DNA of 17,738 bases from an uncultured Actinomycetes bacterium (GCA_937876275.1 CALFIA010000092.1:1-17738), one strand, 5' to 3'. Counted from the first letter of the stretch, positions 6,555 through 13,822 are shown. Notes: generated by a model from the letters alone, not told the origin. A program made the numbers and translations.

Positions 6555-6971
6555 TTACTGAGTGATCGTGATGGTTACGTCGCGCATCGAACTGTCGGGG
6601 TTGGTGACGGTCACGACAGCGGTGCCGGCAGCGAGTGCCTTAGCTCCGGGGTTGAACTCGGCACCGTCCTTCTCGCCACCTTGGGTTAGCTCGACGAGAT
6701 CAGGGGTGCTGGTCGAAATAGTGGTGCCGGCGAGCTTGGCAACGTTGAAAACGATGGTGTCGCCGACCTTGGCCTCGGCAGTAGTCGCAGTGGCGTCAAC
6801 CATGATGGGGGGCAGCACGTCGCCTCCGATGGGGCTTGCGGCGGCACTCGCTGCGGCTTCGGAAGCCGGTGCAGCCGGGGTCGACGAGGTGGATGCCGAG
6901 CAACCGGCGAGAACGGCGATACCGAGCAGTGCGGTCGCGCTAGCGGCGACGATACGACCGGTGCGGGTCAT
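6555..6971 (-). CDS. Small secreted lipoprotein with Ser/Ala linker and Ig-like beta domain
   Basis: 138 residues. The N-terminus M-T-R-T-G-R-I-V then a hydrophobic stretch ending L-A-G-C (Cys24) is a clear lipoprotein signal with lipobox. Residues 25-48 form an Ala/Ser/Pro-rich linker. The remainder (about 50-138) is a beta-rich domain with V-G-D-T-I-V-F-N-V and A-L-A-A-G-T-A-V-V-T-V-T-N, resembling a bacterial Ig-like fold, though I cannot assign a named family. The start is fixed by a strong Shine-Dalgarno AAGGAG (complement of 6978-6983) six bases upstream. The protein should be anchored to the outer face of the membrane. It is divergent from a secreted alpha/beta hydrolase, and a strong terminator follows it, so it is probably monocistronic. 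Function unknown. Confidence 0.85.
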   Translation of the reverse strand: MTRTGRIVAASATALLGIAVLAGCSASTSSTPAAPASEAAASAAASPIGGDVLPPIMVDATATTAEAKVGDTIVFNVAKLAGTTISTSTPDLVELTQGGEKDGAEFNPGAKALAAGTAVVTVTNPDSSMRDVTITITQ

Positions 6972-7063
6972 GATGAACTCCTTCGAAGCCAGGGCATTTC
7001 CCCAGCGGCTGAAGGATATCTACCCCGTGGACGCCACCCTCAAACCTGTGGCCTACTTAGGGC

Positions 7064-7858
7064 GTGAATTCATTGCGGCTTCGCCTTCCGGCCATGAGCC
7101 TGGTCGGAGCCACGGTTCTGCTCTGCTCGCCCGCAGCCGGTGCTGCCGGTCAGGTTATTGACGCAGCGGGGCAAAGTCAGTGGATCGACTGCCAGGGCGC
7201 CGGCTCATCCACCATCGTCATCAGCTCCGGCCTCAATGCCGATCATCGAATGTGGAGCAAGGTGCTCCCTGCATTTCGCAAGCTCACCCGAACCTGCATT
7301 TACGACCGACCTGGGCTTGGCGACAGCCCCTCACGACGCGGATCGTCGGTGACTGATGCAGGAGAACAGGCCGACGAACTTCGCTCACTTCTTTCTGCCG
7401 CAGGTGAGAGCGGCCCGTACGTTTTCGTCGCGCACTCCTATGCAGGGCTCATTGCCAGGGCCTTCGCTGCTCAAAATGCCGCGGACTTGGCGGGCATGTT
7501 GCTGATCGATGCCGTCTTCCCAGGCATTCATCGCACCTACACATCGTCCTATCGGGGCAATTGGCACGAGGGCGGAACGACGATCGACATGACGGCCAGC
7601 GAGAAAGCCACGAATGGCGGACCTGATCTCGGATCCCTTCCGCTGATCGTCCTGACTGCCGGAGGTTCACACCCGAGAGGCGCGAACGACAAGCGCTGGA
7701 ACGCCGAGCAGACCAAAGCCGCCAGACTGTCAACCAACTCACTGCACTGGTACGACGCGAATTCTGGTCACGTGATCCAGAAGGATGATCCAGCTCGGGT
7801 CATCGCAGCAGTTCGACGACTCGTCGCCGCTGCTCGCACGGGAAGTCCGCTGAACTAG
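7064..7858 (+). CDS. Secreted alpha/beta hydrolase
   Basis: 264 residues. The GTG start gives M-N-S-L-R-L-R-L-P-A then a hydrophobic core ending A-G-A-A-G, a plausible Sec signal peptide; an internal ATG at 7094 would leave a shorter one. The fold signature is V-I-S-S-G-L-N (oxyanion-hole strand), Y-D-R-P-G-L-G, nucleophile elbow A-H-S-Y-A-G with Ser125, acid candidate D149 in L-L-I-D-A, and H236 in S-G-H. The elbow is A-x-S-x-A rather than the usual G-x-S-x-G. The enzyme probably hydrolyses an ester or related bond outside the cell; substrate unknown. The start has only a weak AGG close to the GTG, so it is not certain. The stop overlaps that of rpiB on the other strand through CTAG (7855-7858). 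Confidence 0.85.
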   Translation: MNSLRLRLPAMSLVGATVLLCSPAAGAAGQVIDAAGQSQWIDCQGAGSSTIVISSGLNADHRMWSKVLPAFRKLTRTCIYDRPGLGDSPSRRGSSVTDAGEQADELRSLLSAAGESGPYVFVAHSYAGLIARAFAAQNAADLAGMLLIDAVFPGIHRTYTSSYRGNWHEGGTTIDMTASEKATNGGPDLGSLPLIVLTAGGSHPRGANDKRWNAEQTKAARLSTNSLHWYDANSGHVIQKDDPARVIAAVRRLVAAARTGSPLN

Positions 7859-8304
7859 ATCTCGGCACCCTCATCGAGGGCCGCAAGAAGTTCTACCCGA
7901 GCCTCATGCCGCCCACCCTCGAACTCGGTGCTCAGAAAAATGCTCAGCGCTTCTATCGCCACTGCCGGCTCGGTGACGCGCTCGCCAAAGCAGGCAACGT
8001 TCGCATTATTGTGACGTCGGGTCATCTCTGCATCCCAGTTGTCACGAATCACGCCGCCGCGAATCCCCGCGATCTTGTTCGCCGCCATGCATATGCCTTG
8101 ACCGCTTCCGCAGACCAGGACGCCGAATTCAGCATTACCCACCGAGACAATCTCGCCCACCTTGGCTCCGAACACGGGGTAATCGACGCGCTCGTCGCTG
8201 TAGGTGCCGCAGTCGTTCACGTCATATCCCTCGGCCAGAAGCCACTCCTTGAGCGCGGTTTTCAGCGCGAAGCCCGCGTGGTCACAGCCAATGGCGATTC
8301 TCAT
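7855..8304 (-). CDS. rpiB: Ribose-5-phosphate isomerase B
   Basis: 149 residues from ATG 8304. Signature segments of the RpiB/LacAB family are present: G-C-D-H-A-G (6-11), D-Y-P near residue 41, the catalytic loop V-C-G-S-G-Q-G-I-C-M-A-A-N-K (C65 as the likely base), G-I-R-G-G-V, and R-R-H-N-N-A-N-V (H98). It interconverts ribose 5-phosphate and ribulose 5-phosphate in the pentose phosphate pathway; some relatives act on other aldose phosphates. The ATG is preferred over a GTG five codons upstream because the Shine-Dalgarno GAAAGGGA sits a few bases before it. It is divergent from ribokinase, whose product is ribose 5-phosphate, so the pair forms a ribose-use unit. Its stop overlaps that of the alpha/beta hydrolase. 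Confidence 0.95.
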   Translation of the reverse strand: MRIAIGCDHAGFALKTALKEWLLAEGYDVNDCGTYSDERVDYPVFGAKVGEIVSVGNAEFGVLVCGSGQGICMAANKIAGIRGGVIRDNWDAEMTRRHNNANVACFGERVTEPAVAIEALSIFLSTEFEGGRHEARVELLAALDEGAEI

Positions 8305-8324
8305 GGGATTCCCTTTCACGGAGA

Positions 8325-8342
8325 CGTCACACCATTGTGACG
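8325..8342. promoter_or_regulatory. 18-bp perfect dyad between rpiB and ribokinase (candidate operator)
   Basis: CGTCACA-CCAT-TGTGACG is a perfect inverted repeat with seven-base arms and four-base spacer. It overlaps a possible rpiB -10 (CACAAT on the minus strand, complement of 8335-8340). The half-element TGACGC recurs at 8338-8343 and 8379-8384, with its complement GCGTCA at 8392-8397, the latter two forming a second dyad over the ribokinase start. A shared repressor site is inferred. Confidence 0.5.
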
Positions 8343-8384
8343 CAGCATGTGCAGGGAATCGCGTCGACTCCCGGGCCTTGACGC

Positions 8385-8396
8385 AATACTGGCGTC
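8385..8396 (+). promoter_or_regulatory. -10-like AATACT six bases before the ribokinase ATG (leaderless start)
   Basis: AATACT (8385-8390) followed by GGCGTC and the ATG at 8397. No Shine-Dalgarno lies upstream of this start. The hexamer sits between the two arms of the TGACGC-N7-GCGTCA dyad, so a bound protein would block initiation. Confidence 0.45.
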
Positions 8397-9308
8397 ATGG
8401 GAACCGTCGTCGTCGTAGGCAGCCTCAATGTGGACCTCGTGGTCGGTCTTGACCGAATGCCTGATCCCGGCGAGACGGTGATGGGTCGCACCCTCGATCA
8501 GCATCCCGGAGGCAAAGGCCTCAATCAGGCAGTTGCCGCGGCCCGGCTGGGTGCACGTGTGCAGATGATCGGTGCAGTCGGCTCGGATGACTCGGGTTCG
8601 TGGCTACGCAGCATCGTTACCGCCGAGGGAATCGATGACTCGGGCATCCGCACAGTTGCCGGTCCATCGGGCACGGCACTCATCGAGGTCGATCACACCG
8701 GGATGAATCGCATCGTGGTCGTCCCCGGTGCCAACGGCAAGGTGACTCCCGGTGACGTGGCGTCGGCGCTTTCGGATATCGACGATGTCTCGATCGTGCT
8801 CACGCAAGGCGAGGTGCCCCTCGCATCAATCGAAGCAGCGATGGTCGTGGGTAAGTCCAAGGGCGCTCGCACCATCTTGAATCCCGCACCAGTGCTCGAC
8901 TACCCCCTTGACCTTCTGCGTGCCGTCGACATCGTGCTGCCCAATGAGCATGAAGCCGCCCAGCTCACTGGCCTCGATACGTCTACCCGTGAGGGCGCGG
9001 AAGCAGCAGCAGCTCACCTTGTCTCCCTGGGGGTGATGTGCGCGATCATCACGCGGGGCGCAGACGGTGCCATCTGGGCAACGGCTGACGAATCCGGCAG
9101 CGTGCCCGCTTTCCCTGTCATTCCCGTCGACACAGTCGCAGCAGGTGACGGCTTCTGCGGCGGACTCGTCGCAGCACTAGCCGAGGGTCACGATCTCGAC
9201 GTTGCGCTCAGATGGGCCGCGGCGGCCGGCGGACTGGCAACAACGAAAGCCGGAGCCGTTCCGTCGTTGCCTCATCGCGTCGACCTCGACGCAATCCTCA
9301 ACTCATGA
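8397..9308 (+). CDS. rbsK: Ribokinase (PfkB family)
   Basis: 303 residues. The N-terminal strand V-V-V-G-S-L-N-V-D (5-13), substrate loop P-G-G-K-G-L-N-Q-A (37-45; most ribokinases have G-G-K-G-A-N-Q-A), N-P-A-P (162-165), P-N-E-x-E-A (182-187), and the second PfkB signature D-T-V-A-A-G-D-G-F-C-G-G (245-256) with catalytic base D251 are visible. It phosphorylates ribose with ATP to ribose 5-phosphate. Other pentoses or nucleosides are possible for this family, but the divergent rpiB supports ribose. No ribose transporter or LacI-type regulator is in the window. The stop TGA (9306-9308) directly abuts the stop of the heparinase-like gene on the other strand. Confidence 0.9.
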   Translation: MGTVVVVGSLNVDLVVGLDRMPDPGETVMGRTLDQHPGGKGLNQAVAAARLGARVQMIGAVGSDDSGSWLRSIVTAEGIDDSGIRTVAGPSGTALIEVDHTGMNRIVVVPGANGKVTPGDVASALSDIDDVSIVLTQGEVPLASIEAAMVVGKSKGARTILNPAPVLDYPLDLLRAVDIVLPNEHEAAQLTGLDTSTREGAEAAAAHLVSLGVMCAIITRGADGAIWATADESGSVPAFPVIPVDTVAAGDGFCGGLVAALAEGHDLDVALRWAAAAGGLATTKAGAVPSLPHRVDLDAILNS

Positions 9309-11339
9309 TCAGGGGCGCGGCAAAGGTGTCGTGATAGTCGTGCCACCACGAGTGATGCTGACTGAATCACCGTTGATCGTCACCGGTGTCGACTCATTCG
9401 CCGTGCGTGGCATGAAGACCGTGACTTCAGTGTGTGACGATGCGCCCTTCGGCAATCGGAGTTCGCGCATGAGCACCGCGCCCTGAAGTCGTTCACCCCA
9501 AGCGCCCGTGAACCAGCCCACGCTTGAGCCGGCCTTCGCGGTCTTGACCGACCACCCACCGTCGCCGGCCTTCACGATGTCAAGACGCTTGTCGTCCTTG
9601 GTAAGTGCGAATCCCCCATTGACCTGTTCGGCGCCAATTCCCGGCGGCAGCTGCCAGCGCTGGGTCACGACTCGATTGCGCTTAGGGCTCTTCCCGGCAT
9701 TGACGTAATCCGTCACGATGACTGCGTCGACTGAGCGGACGTAAGTGACGCATCGCGTGACGATGACGTTGCTCCAGGTGTTATCGCGAACGCAGGTGTT
9801 GTCGTTGCCGCCCTTGGGCCAGTCAGAGGTTGTCACGAGCTTGGTGACCATCTTCGACTTGGTTCGCTTCACGTTGCTCACCGTGAAAGAGGAGTGCGCA
9901 TTGCGTGAACGCATGAAAATGCGAAGTCCGCTGCCGTTCTCGTAGCGGTACGGACCCGGATCGCCAATCCATTCCGTGCCACGCGAGTAGAGAGTCAGCG
10001 CACCCCCGTCATCATGGGCGTGGGGCGTGTTCGGTCGCAGCGACGAGTAGCGAAATGAGTAGAAAGTATCGGCCCCGCCTGGTTGCGGATTCCATCCTGC
10101 GCGCGCGAACACGTAGCCGCCGTCGTAGTACGAGTAGAGCATTGACGGAGGAGCTCCCGCGGTTCCGGAGCTGCGTAACCAGTCCGCACGGGGATCGCCA
10201 GGTGCAAAGGAGTTCGAGAGACGTTGGTTGATGGTGTCGCCGATTGACACCAGCTTGTAATCGGGGCGGGTGGCCGTGGATACGAAGTCGTAGAGACGAC
10301 CCTTCAGCTCGGTGACCTCAGTCGCAGGAATTCCACACGTGGATGCAGCCCGCTCGACGTCCTGAAGAATGTTTTCGTCATAGATCGCGTAGCCCGGAGA
10401 GCCCTCGACATCGCTACCGTCGGCCTGAATGATTCCGCGCGTCACGCCAAGCACGTTGCCCCAGGCGCGGTCACGGTTCGCCACATCGCCCACCGAGCAG
10501 AACACGCCAAGCGCGCCCACCTGCCTGATGAGATCAGTGTTGTTTGCCCCAATGACAGGCTTCCCTTGAGAATTGCGCGACCCAATCATGGTTCGTGCAT
10601 CGCGAAGAGCTGCTTCAGCAATCAGCGGATCGCCAAGAGTCTGCGCTGCGCACAGAAGCGTTTGAGTGCGAAGGCCGCCATAGATCGAGCCATCGACCCA
10701 GTACCCGCGCTTGCCCTGATGGTCGTTGATCCAGTACGTGATGAGGCTCCGAAAACGATCAATCATCGGCTGGCTCTGTACCTGCACACCGCGGTAGAGC
10801 AATGGCAGTGCCCAGTTCAACGAGTTCACATGCCGATCCCCGGATGTATCCGTGCCCGCTTGCGGCTGCCAGTCAGGATGCTCGGCAAGGAGATACGTGC
10901 CGCCTTGCGACATCGTGGCCTTGCCACCCATCAGGGACCAGGCAGCGTTCTTCACCGAGTTCGTGGGGCCGGGCGGCAGTAGTGCTTTGCACCAGGAGCC
11001 CAATTCCTTCGGCAGTGGCACCGGGGTGCTTTCGGGTGCCGGGGCCGCGGCAGGCGTCGACGGCGAACTCGAGGCAGATGAGGCCGGGGTCGGAGTGGCA
11101 GAAACGGACGAGGTAGCGGAGGCACTCGCTGATGGCGATGAGGTGCTTGCCGTCGGGCTCGCACTCGCACTTGCCGAAGGGGACGGAGTGGCTGAAGGCG
11201 TGGGGTCCGCAGCCGGGGCCGCCGCGTCAGCGGGGCTGGCCACTGTGGACAGCAGGAGGCCGACTCCGGCCACGGCCACCACGGAGGTCGTCAGAGCAGT
11301 ACGCACAGAACGCCTCACCAGCCACATACGTTCCATCAT
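9309..11339 (-). CDS. Secreted heparinase II/III-like polysaccharide lyase
   Basis: About 676 residues. The signal peptide M-W-L-V-R-R-S-V-R then a hydrophobic core ends A-D-A-A (near 40). A long Ser/Thr/Ala/Pro linker follows (about 41-110), then an alpha-helical domain with I-Q-A-D-G-S-D-V-E-G-S-P-G-Y (about 305-318), typical of the alpha/alpha toroid. The heparinase II/III beta domain has P-H-A-H-D-D-G-G-A-L-T-L-Y (about 439-451), G-D-P-G-P-Y-x-Y and R-N-A-H-S-S-F (about 479-485). It probably cleaves uronic-acid-containing polysaccharides by beta-elimination outside the cell; the target glycan is unknown. Starts at ATG 11339, 11336 or 11327 all give the signal peptide; an in-frame extension to 11468 lies inside the upstream gene and is rejected. 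It sits 22 bp after the DUF2236 gene, so co-transcription is likely. Confidence 0.82.
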   Translation of the reverse strand: MMERMWLVRRSVRTALTTSVVAVAGVGLLLSTVASPADAAAPAADPTPSATPSPSASASASPTASTSSPSASASATSSVSATPTPASSASSSPSTPAAAPAPESTPVPLPKELGSWCKALLPPGPTNSVKNAAWSLMGGKATMSQGGTYLLAEHPDWQPQAGTDTSGDRHVNSLNWALPLLYRGVQVQSQPMIDRFRSLITYWINDHQGKRGYWVDGSIYGGLRTQTLLCAAQTLGDPLIAEAALRDARTMIGSRNSQGKPVIGANNTDLIRQVGALGVFCSVGDVANRDRAWGNVLGVTRGIIQADGSDVEGSPGYAIYDENILQDVERAASTCGIPATEVTELKGRLYDFVSTATRPDYKLVSIGDTINQRLSNSFAPGDPRADWLRSSGTAGAPPSMLYSYYDGGYVFARAGWNPQPGGADTFYSFRYSSLRPNTPHAHDDGGALTLYSRGTEWIGDPGPYRYENGSGLRIFMRSRNAHSSFTVSNVKRTKSKMVTKLVTTSDWPKGGNDNTCVRDNTWSNVIVTRCVTYVRSVDAVIVTDYVNAGKSPKRNRVVTQRWQLPPGIGAEQVNGGFALTKDDKRLDIVKAGDGGWSVKTAKAGSSVGWFTGAWGERLQGAVLMRELRLPKGASSHTEVTVFMPRTANESTPVTINGDSVSITRGGTTITTPLPRP

Positions 11340-11361
11340 CACCCGACTTACGGGGGGTGGG

Positions 11362-12291
11362 TCAAATCGTCGAAACCTCGGCGAGTCGGTCAATCCGAGT
11401 GAAAGCGGCCTGCTGGCTCGGGGAATGAGGCCCGAGCACGAGGCCGAGCGTGCCCAGCATTGCCCCAACCGCAGGCTTGGCCAAGGTCATCGGGACGTTC
11501 GGGAGCTTCAGCAGGGCCCGATGCTCCGCCGGCATCGTGGCCACGGCGCCGGCAAACAAAAGCGCGTACGGAGGGCGCGCAGGCAGCGGCATCGGCACAT
11601 TGCGGATGAAATCAACGGTGCGATCTGCTGCCTCTCCCCCGCGCAGATCAGGCAGGAAGTCACGCAGCTGCTGCTCGAGCTCAGCCACTGACCGAGGCGG
11701 ATTCACCACGCCCACGAGCTCGCCGGCCTTGGCCCATTCGCGCACGTAGGCGTCGTCTCCTCCCGGGATGGCACCGCCCCACACGCGATGAGTCGCAAGG
11801 AACGAGTCAGTGAAGGCCACGTGCACCCAGCGGAGTAGTTCAGGATCCATCGCCGAATATGCGCGCTCCGCACCATCGGCGTCATAAGTGCCCGACACCT
11901 TGCGATGCATTCCGCGTACGCGTGCACATTCGCGATCTGCCGCCGTCGTGTCTCCGAAGGTGACGACGGTGAGCCACTGAGTCGTGCCCGCCAGTCGGCC
12001 GAGTGCATCTGCCTCGTAACGCGAGTGCTGCATCACGCCGGCAAGGGCACCGGGATGAAGTGCCTGCATCAGCAGCGCGCGAATTCCGCCGACTATTGTC
12101 GGGAGTGCGCCGTGAACAGCCCATGCTGCGGATTCTGGCCCGAAGTAGCCGATGTCATCGCCATCAACCATGCCGCGCACCCAGTCGGGAGCACCTGTGG
12201 GATCACCCGAGACTATGCGGCGAAAGCCCGCAGCGATCTGCTCGCGCGTGGAATCGAGTGCGCCTCGAGGTGACGGAAGTGAGGGAAGCAC
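11362..12291 (-). CDS. DUF2236 / MpaB-type oxygenase family protein
   Basis: 309 residues. R-G-M-H-R-K-V-S-G-T, A-Y-S-A-M-D-P-E-L-L-R-W-V-H-V-A-F-T-D-S-F and Y-x-R-E-W-A-K-A-G-E-L (in order over the central third) are the hallmarks of DUF2236, the family that includes the fungal oxygenase MpaB and the latex-clearing haem oxygenases. The conserved His of M-H-R-K and the one in W-V-H-V-A are candidate haem ligands. The N-terminal P-E-S-A-A-W and A-L-L-M-Q-A-L-H-P pattern also fits. It is cytoplasmic or peripheral, with no signal peptide; substrate unknown. The GTG start at 12291 is not preceded by a strong Shine-Dalgarno. It sits 70 bp downstream of the htrA terminator region start and 22 bp upstream of the secreted lyase, so the two may be one transcription unit, though the functional link is not obvious. 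Confidence 0.85.
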   Translation of the reverse strand: MLPSLPSPRGALDSTREQIAAGFRRIVSGDPTGAPDWVRGMVDGDDIGYFGPESAAWAVHGALPTIVGGIRALLMQALHPGALAGVMQHSRYEADALGRLAGTTQWLTVVTFGDTTAADRECARVRGMHRKVSGTYDADGAERAYSAMDPELLRWVHVAFTDSFLATHRVWGGAIPGGDDAYVREWAKAGELVGVVNPPRSVAELEQQLRDFLPDLRGGEAADRTVDFIRNVPMPLPARPPYALLFAGAVATMPAEHRALLKLPNVPMTLAKPAVGAMLGTLGLVLGPHSPSQQAAFTRIDRLAEVSTI

Positions 12292-12340
12292 CCACTAAGA
12301 CTGCCTGCGAATAGTGAATACCGCATCTTGGGACGCCGAA

Positions 12341-12391
12341 GACAAAGCAGCGCGCCCGGGTCGGGAGGAGGACCGACCGGGGCGCGCTGCT
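12341..12391 (-). terminator. Hairpin terminator of htrA-like gene
   Basis: Arms 12346-12364 and 12373-12391 (19 bases, one mismatch) enclose an eight-base loop. On the minus strand the stem is followed by TTTGTC, a weak T-tract. It starts 11 bp after the htrA-like stop. The strong GC stem supports termination even though the U-run is short. Confidence 0.7.
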
Positions 12392-12402
12392 GGCTTGCGT
12401 GG

Positions 12403-13581
12403 CTAGCTCTTCGGTGCTGACTTAAGGGTCAGCGGGAGCTTGACCACCTGGTCGCCGTCGCGGACGACAGTCAAGGTGATGGTGTCGCCCGGTGCGTGCG
12501 AGCGGATGGCGACAACCAGTGCGGTGGAATCGGCGACCTTCTTGCCGTCGATCTTGGTGATGACGTCGCCGGACTGCATTCCTGCAGCTTCAGCTGCACC
12601 GCCTGAGGTGACCTCGCCGACCTTGGCTCCGTCACCGGTGTAGCCCGTGTCGAGTTGCACGCCGATGACCGGGGTGCTCGCCGAGCCATTCTTGATGAGT
12701 TCCGTCGACACACGCTTGACCGTGTCGATCGGGATGGCGAAGCCGAGGCCGATTGAGCCAGCCTGCTGGCCGGCAGCCGCGCCCATGCTTGCAATCGCCG
12801 AGTTCACGCCAATCACCTCGCCGGAGGCGTTGATCAGCGGACCGCCGGAGTTACCGGGGTTGATCGCCGCGTCAGTCTGGATCGCGTTGATGAATGAGGT
12901 GTCGCCGCCGCCTTCGCCGGCGGTCACCGGACGATCAAGTGCGCTGACGATGCCCGTGGTGACAGTGCCCTGGAGGCCGAGCGGCGAGCCGATCGCAATG
13001 ACACTCTGGCCGACCTTCAGGTCATGCGAGACGCCCATGGGCACGGTTTGCAGGCCCGTGCGATCGACCTTCACGACCGCGAGGTCATAGTCGGGACTCG
13101 CGCCCACCAGCTTTCCTGTTGCCGTCTTTCCATCGGCAAAGGTCACATCAATGCTTCCATCCTTGGCGGCGGGGCCGGCCACGTGATTGTTGGTCACGAT
13201 GTAGCCGTCAGCGCTGATGACGAAACCTGAACCCGTACCTGAACCATCAGTGCCGGTGACATCAAGTTGCACAACTGCCGGCTGAACTGCAGCCGCGAGA
13301 TCAACGACTGAGTTGCCGGTCGCATTCGCGAGATTGGCGCCAACCGAACCGGAAGCGACGGACGCGGTGGCGGCGGTCGACGTCGAGTTATTGCTGGCGA
13401 CCGTGTAGCCCACCGCTCCGCCCACGGCGCCGCCGAGGAGTGCCGTCACTGCAGCGCCACCGATGACGGCGGCACCGAGACGCGACTTCTTGGGCGCCGG
13501 TGCTGAGTACTGGGGAGCGGGCTGCGCGATCGGCGCCTGGTCAGCCTGGGGCATGCCCGCCGGGGTCATGGGGGTGGTCAC
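12403..13581 (-). CDS. Membrane-anchored HtrA/DegP-family serine protease with PDZ domain (PepD-like)
   Basis: 392 residues. A Pro/Ala/Gln-rich cytoplasmic tail (1-30) is followed by K-K-S-R and one Gly/Ala-rich transmembrane segment (about 36-62), then a Ser/Thr-rich spacer. The trypsin-like domain carries the triad H133 (T-N-N-H-V), D166 (D-Y-D-L-A-V-V-K-V) and S245 (N-P-G-N-S-G-G-P-L). A single C-terminal PDZ domain (about 300-388) contains I-G-V-Q-L and A-G-M-Q-S-G-D-V-I. This is the standard actinobacterial layout for envelope quality control. The GTG start is fixed by the strong Shine-Dalgarno AAAAGGAGG (complement of 13587-13595) five bases upstream. The leader just before it holds a GCCGGC-rich hairpin. 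Divergent from a secreted subtilase, it shares a 240-bp regulatory interval. Confidence 0.95.
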   Translation of the reverse strand: MTTPMTPAGMPQADQAPIAQPAPQYSAPAPKKSRLGAAVIGGAAVTALLGGAVGGAVGYTVASNNSTSTAATASVASGSVGANLANATGNSVVDLAAAVQPAVVQLDVTGTDGSGTGSGFVISADGYIVTNNHVAGPAAKDGSIDVTFADGKTATGKLVGASPDYDLAVVKVDRTGLQTVPMGVSHDLKVGQSVIAIGSPLGLQGTVTTGIVSALDRPVTAGEGGGDTSFINAIQTDAAINPGNSGGPLINASGEVIGVNSAIASMGAAAGQQAGSIGLGFAIPIDTVKRVSTELIKNGSASTPVIGVQLDTGYTGDGAKVGEVTSGGAAEAAGMQSGDVITKIDGKKVADSTALVVAIRSHAPGDTITLTVVRDGDQVVKLPLTLKSAPKS

Positions 13582-13697
13582 GATGTCCTCCTTTTACGCC
13601 GGCCGGTGCCGGCTACGTCCATTCGAACCCAGATTCCCCCGTGCGTCTTCCCCTCAAACCCCCATCGGGGCAGACCTAACCCTCCCCTTACACAGGC

Positions 13698-13777
13698 CTG
13701 ACGGGAATCAGTCAGATAGCCGGTTTAGGCGGGAACTTCCCAGGTAGCGGTGGAGTCGAAAGGGATGGTCAAATGAC
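13698..13777 (+). promoter_or_regulatory. Candidate ECF-type promoter and dyads between htrA-like gene and subtilase
   Basis: GGGAACTTCCC (13731-13741) is a perfect palindrome. Its GGAAC is followed after 18 bases by GTCGA (13755-13759), matching the published Streptomyces sigma-E pattern GGAAC-N18/19-GTC. Transcription would start near 13764, giving a leader of about 60 bases to the subtilase ATG. CTGAC-N8-GTCAG (13698-13715) and GTCAAATGAC (13768-13777) are further dyads flanking it. The remainder of 13582-13822 shows a CCCC-ATC-GGGG hairpin (13660-13670) but no open gene. Confidence 0.35.
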
Positions 13778-13822
13778 TGGGCAGAGGTGAGGCATCCTTA
13801 GTGGGTGAGTACAGGGAGCGGC

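Noticed and set aside
8325..8342. CRP/GlxR-type cAMP-receptor site
   Set aside because: The half-sites point the wrong way (TCACA then TGTGA with a four-base spacer), whereas CRP sites are TGTGA-N6-TCACA.
10985..11220. Short-period repeats as a possible CRISPR or tandem array
   Set aside because: The periodicity comes from Ser/Ala/Thr/Pro codons of a protein linker; there are no identical repeats with unique spacers.
11340..11468. N-terminal extension of the heparinase-like gene by 43 codons
   Set aside because: It overlaps the end of the DUF2236 coding sequence and would bury the signal peptide behind an Arg/Pro-rich stretch.
10852..11691. 279-residue plus-strand open frame
   Set aside because: It lies antisense to the heparinase-like gene and the DUF2236 gene and mirrors the Ser/Thr/Pro linker as low-complexity Ala/Val/Gly/Glu sequence.
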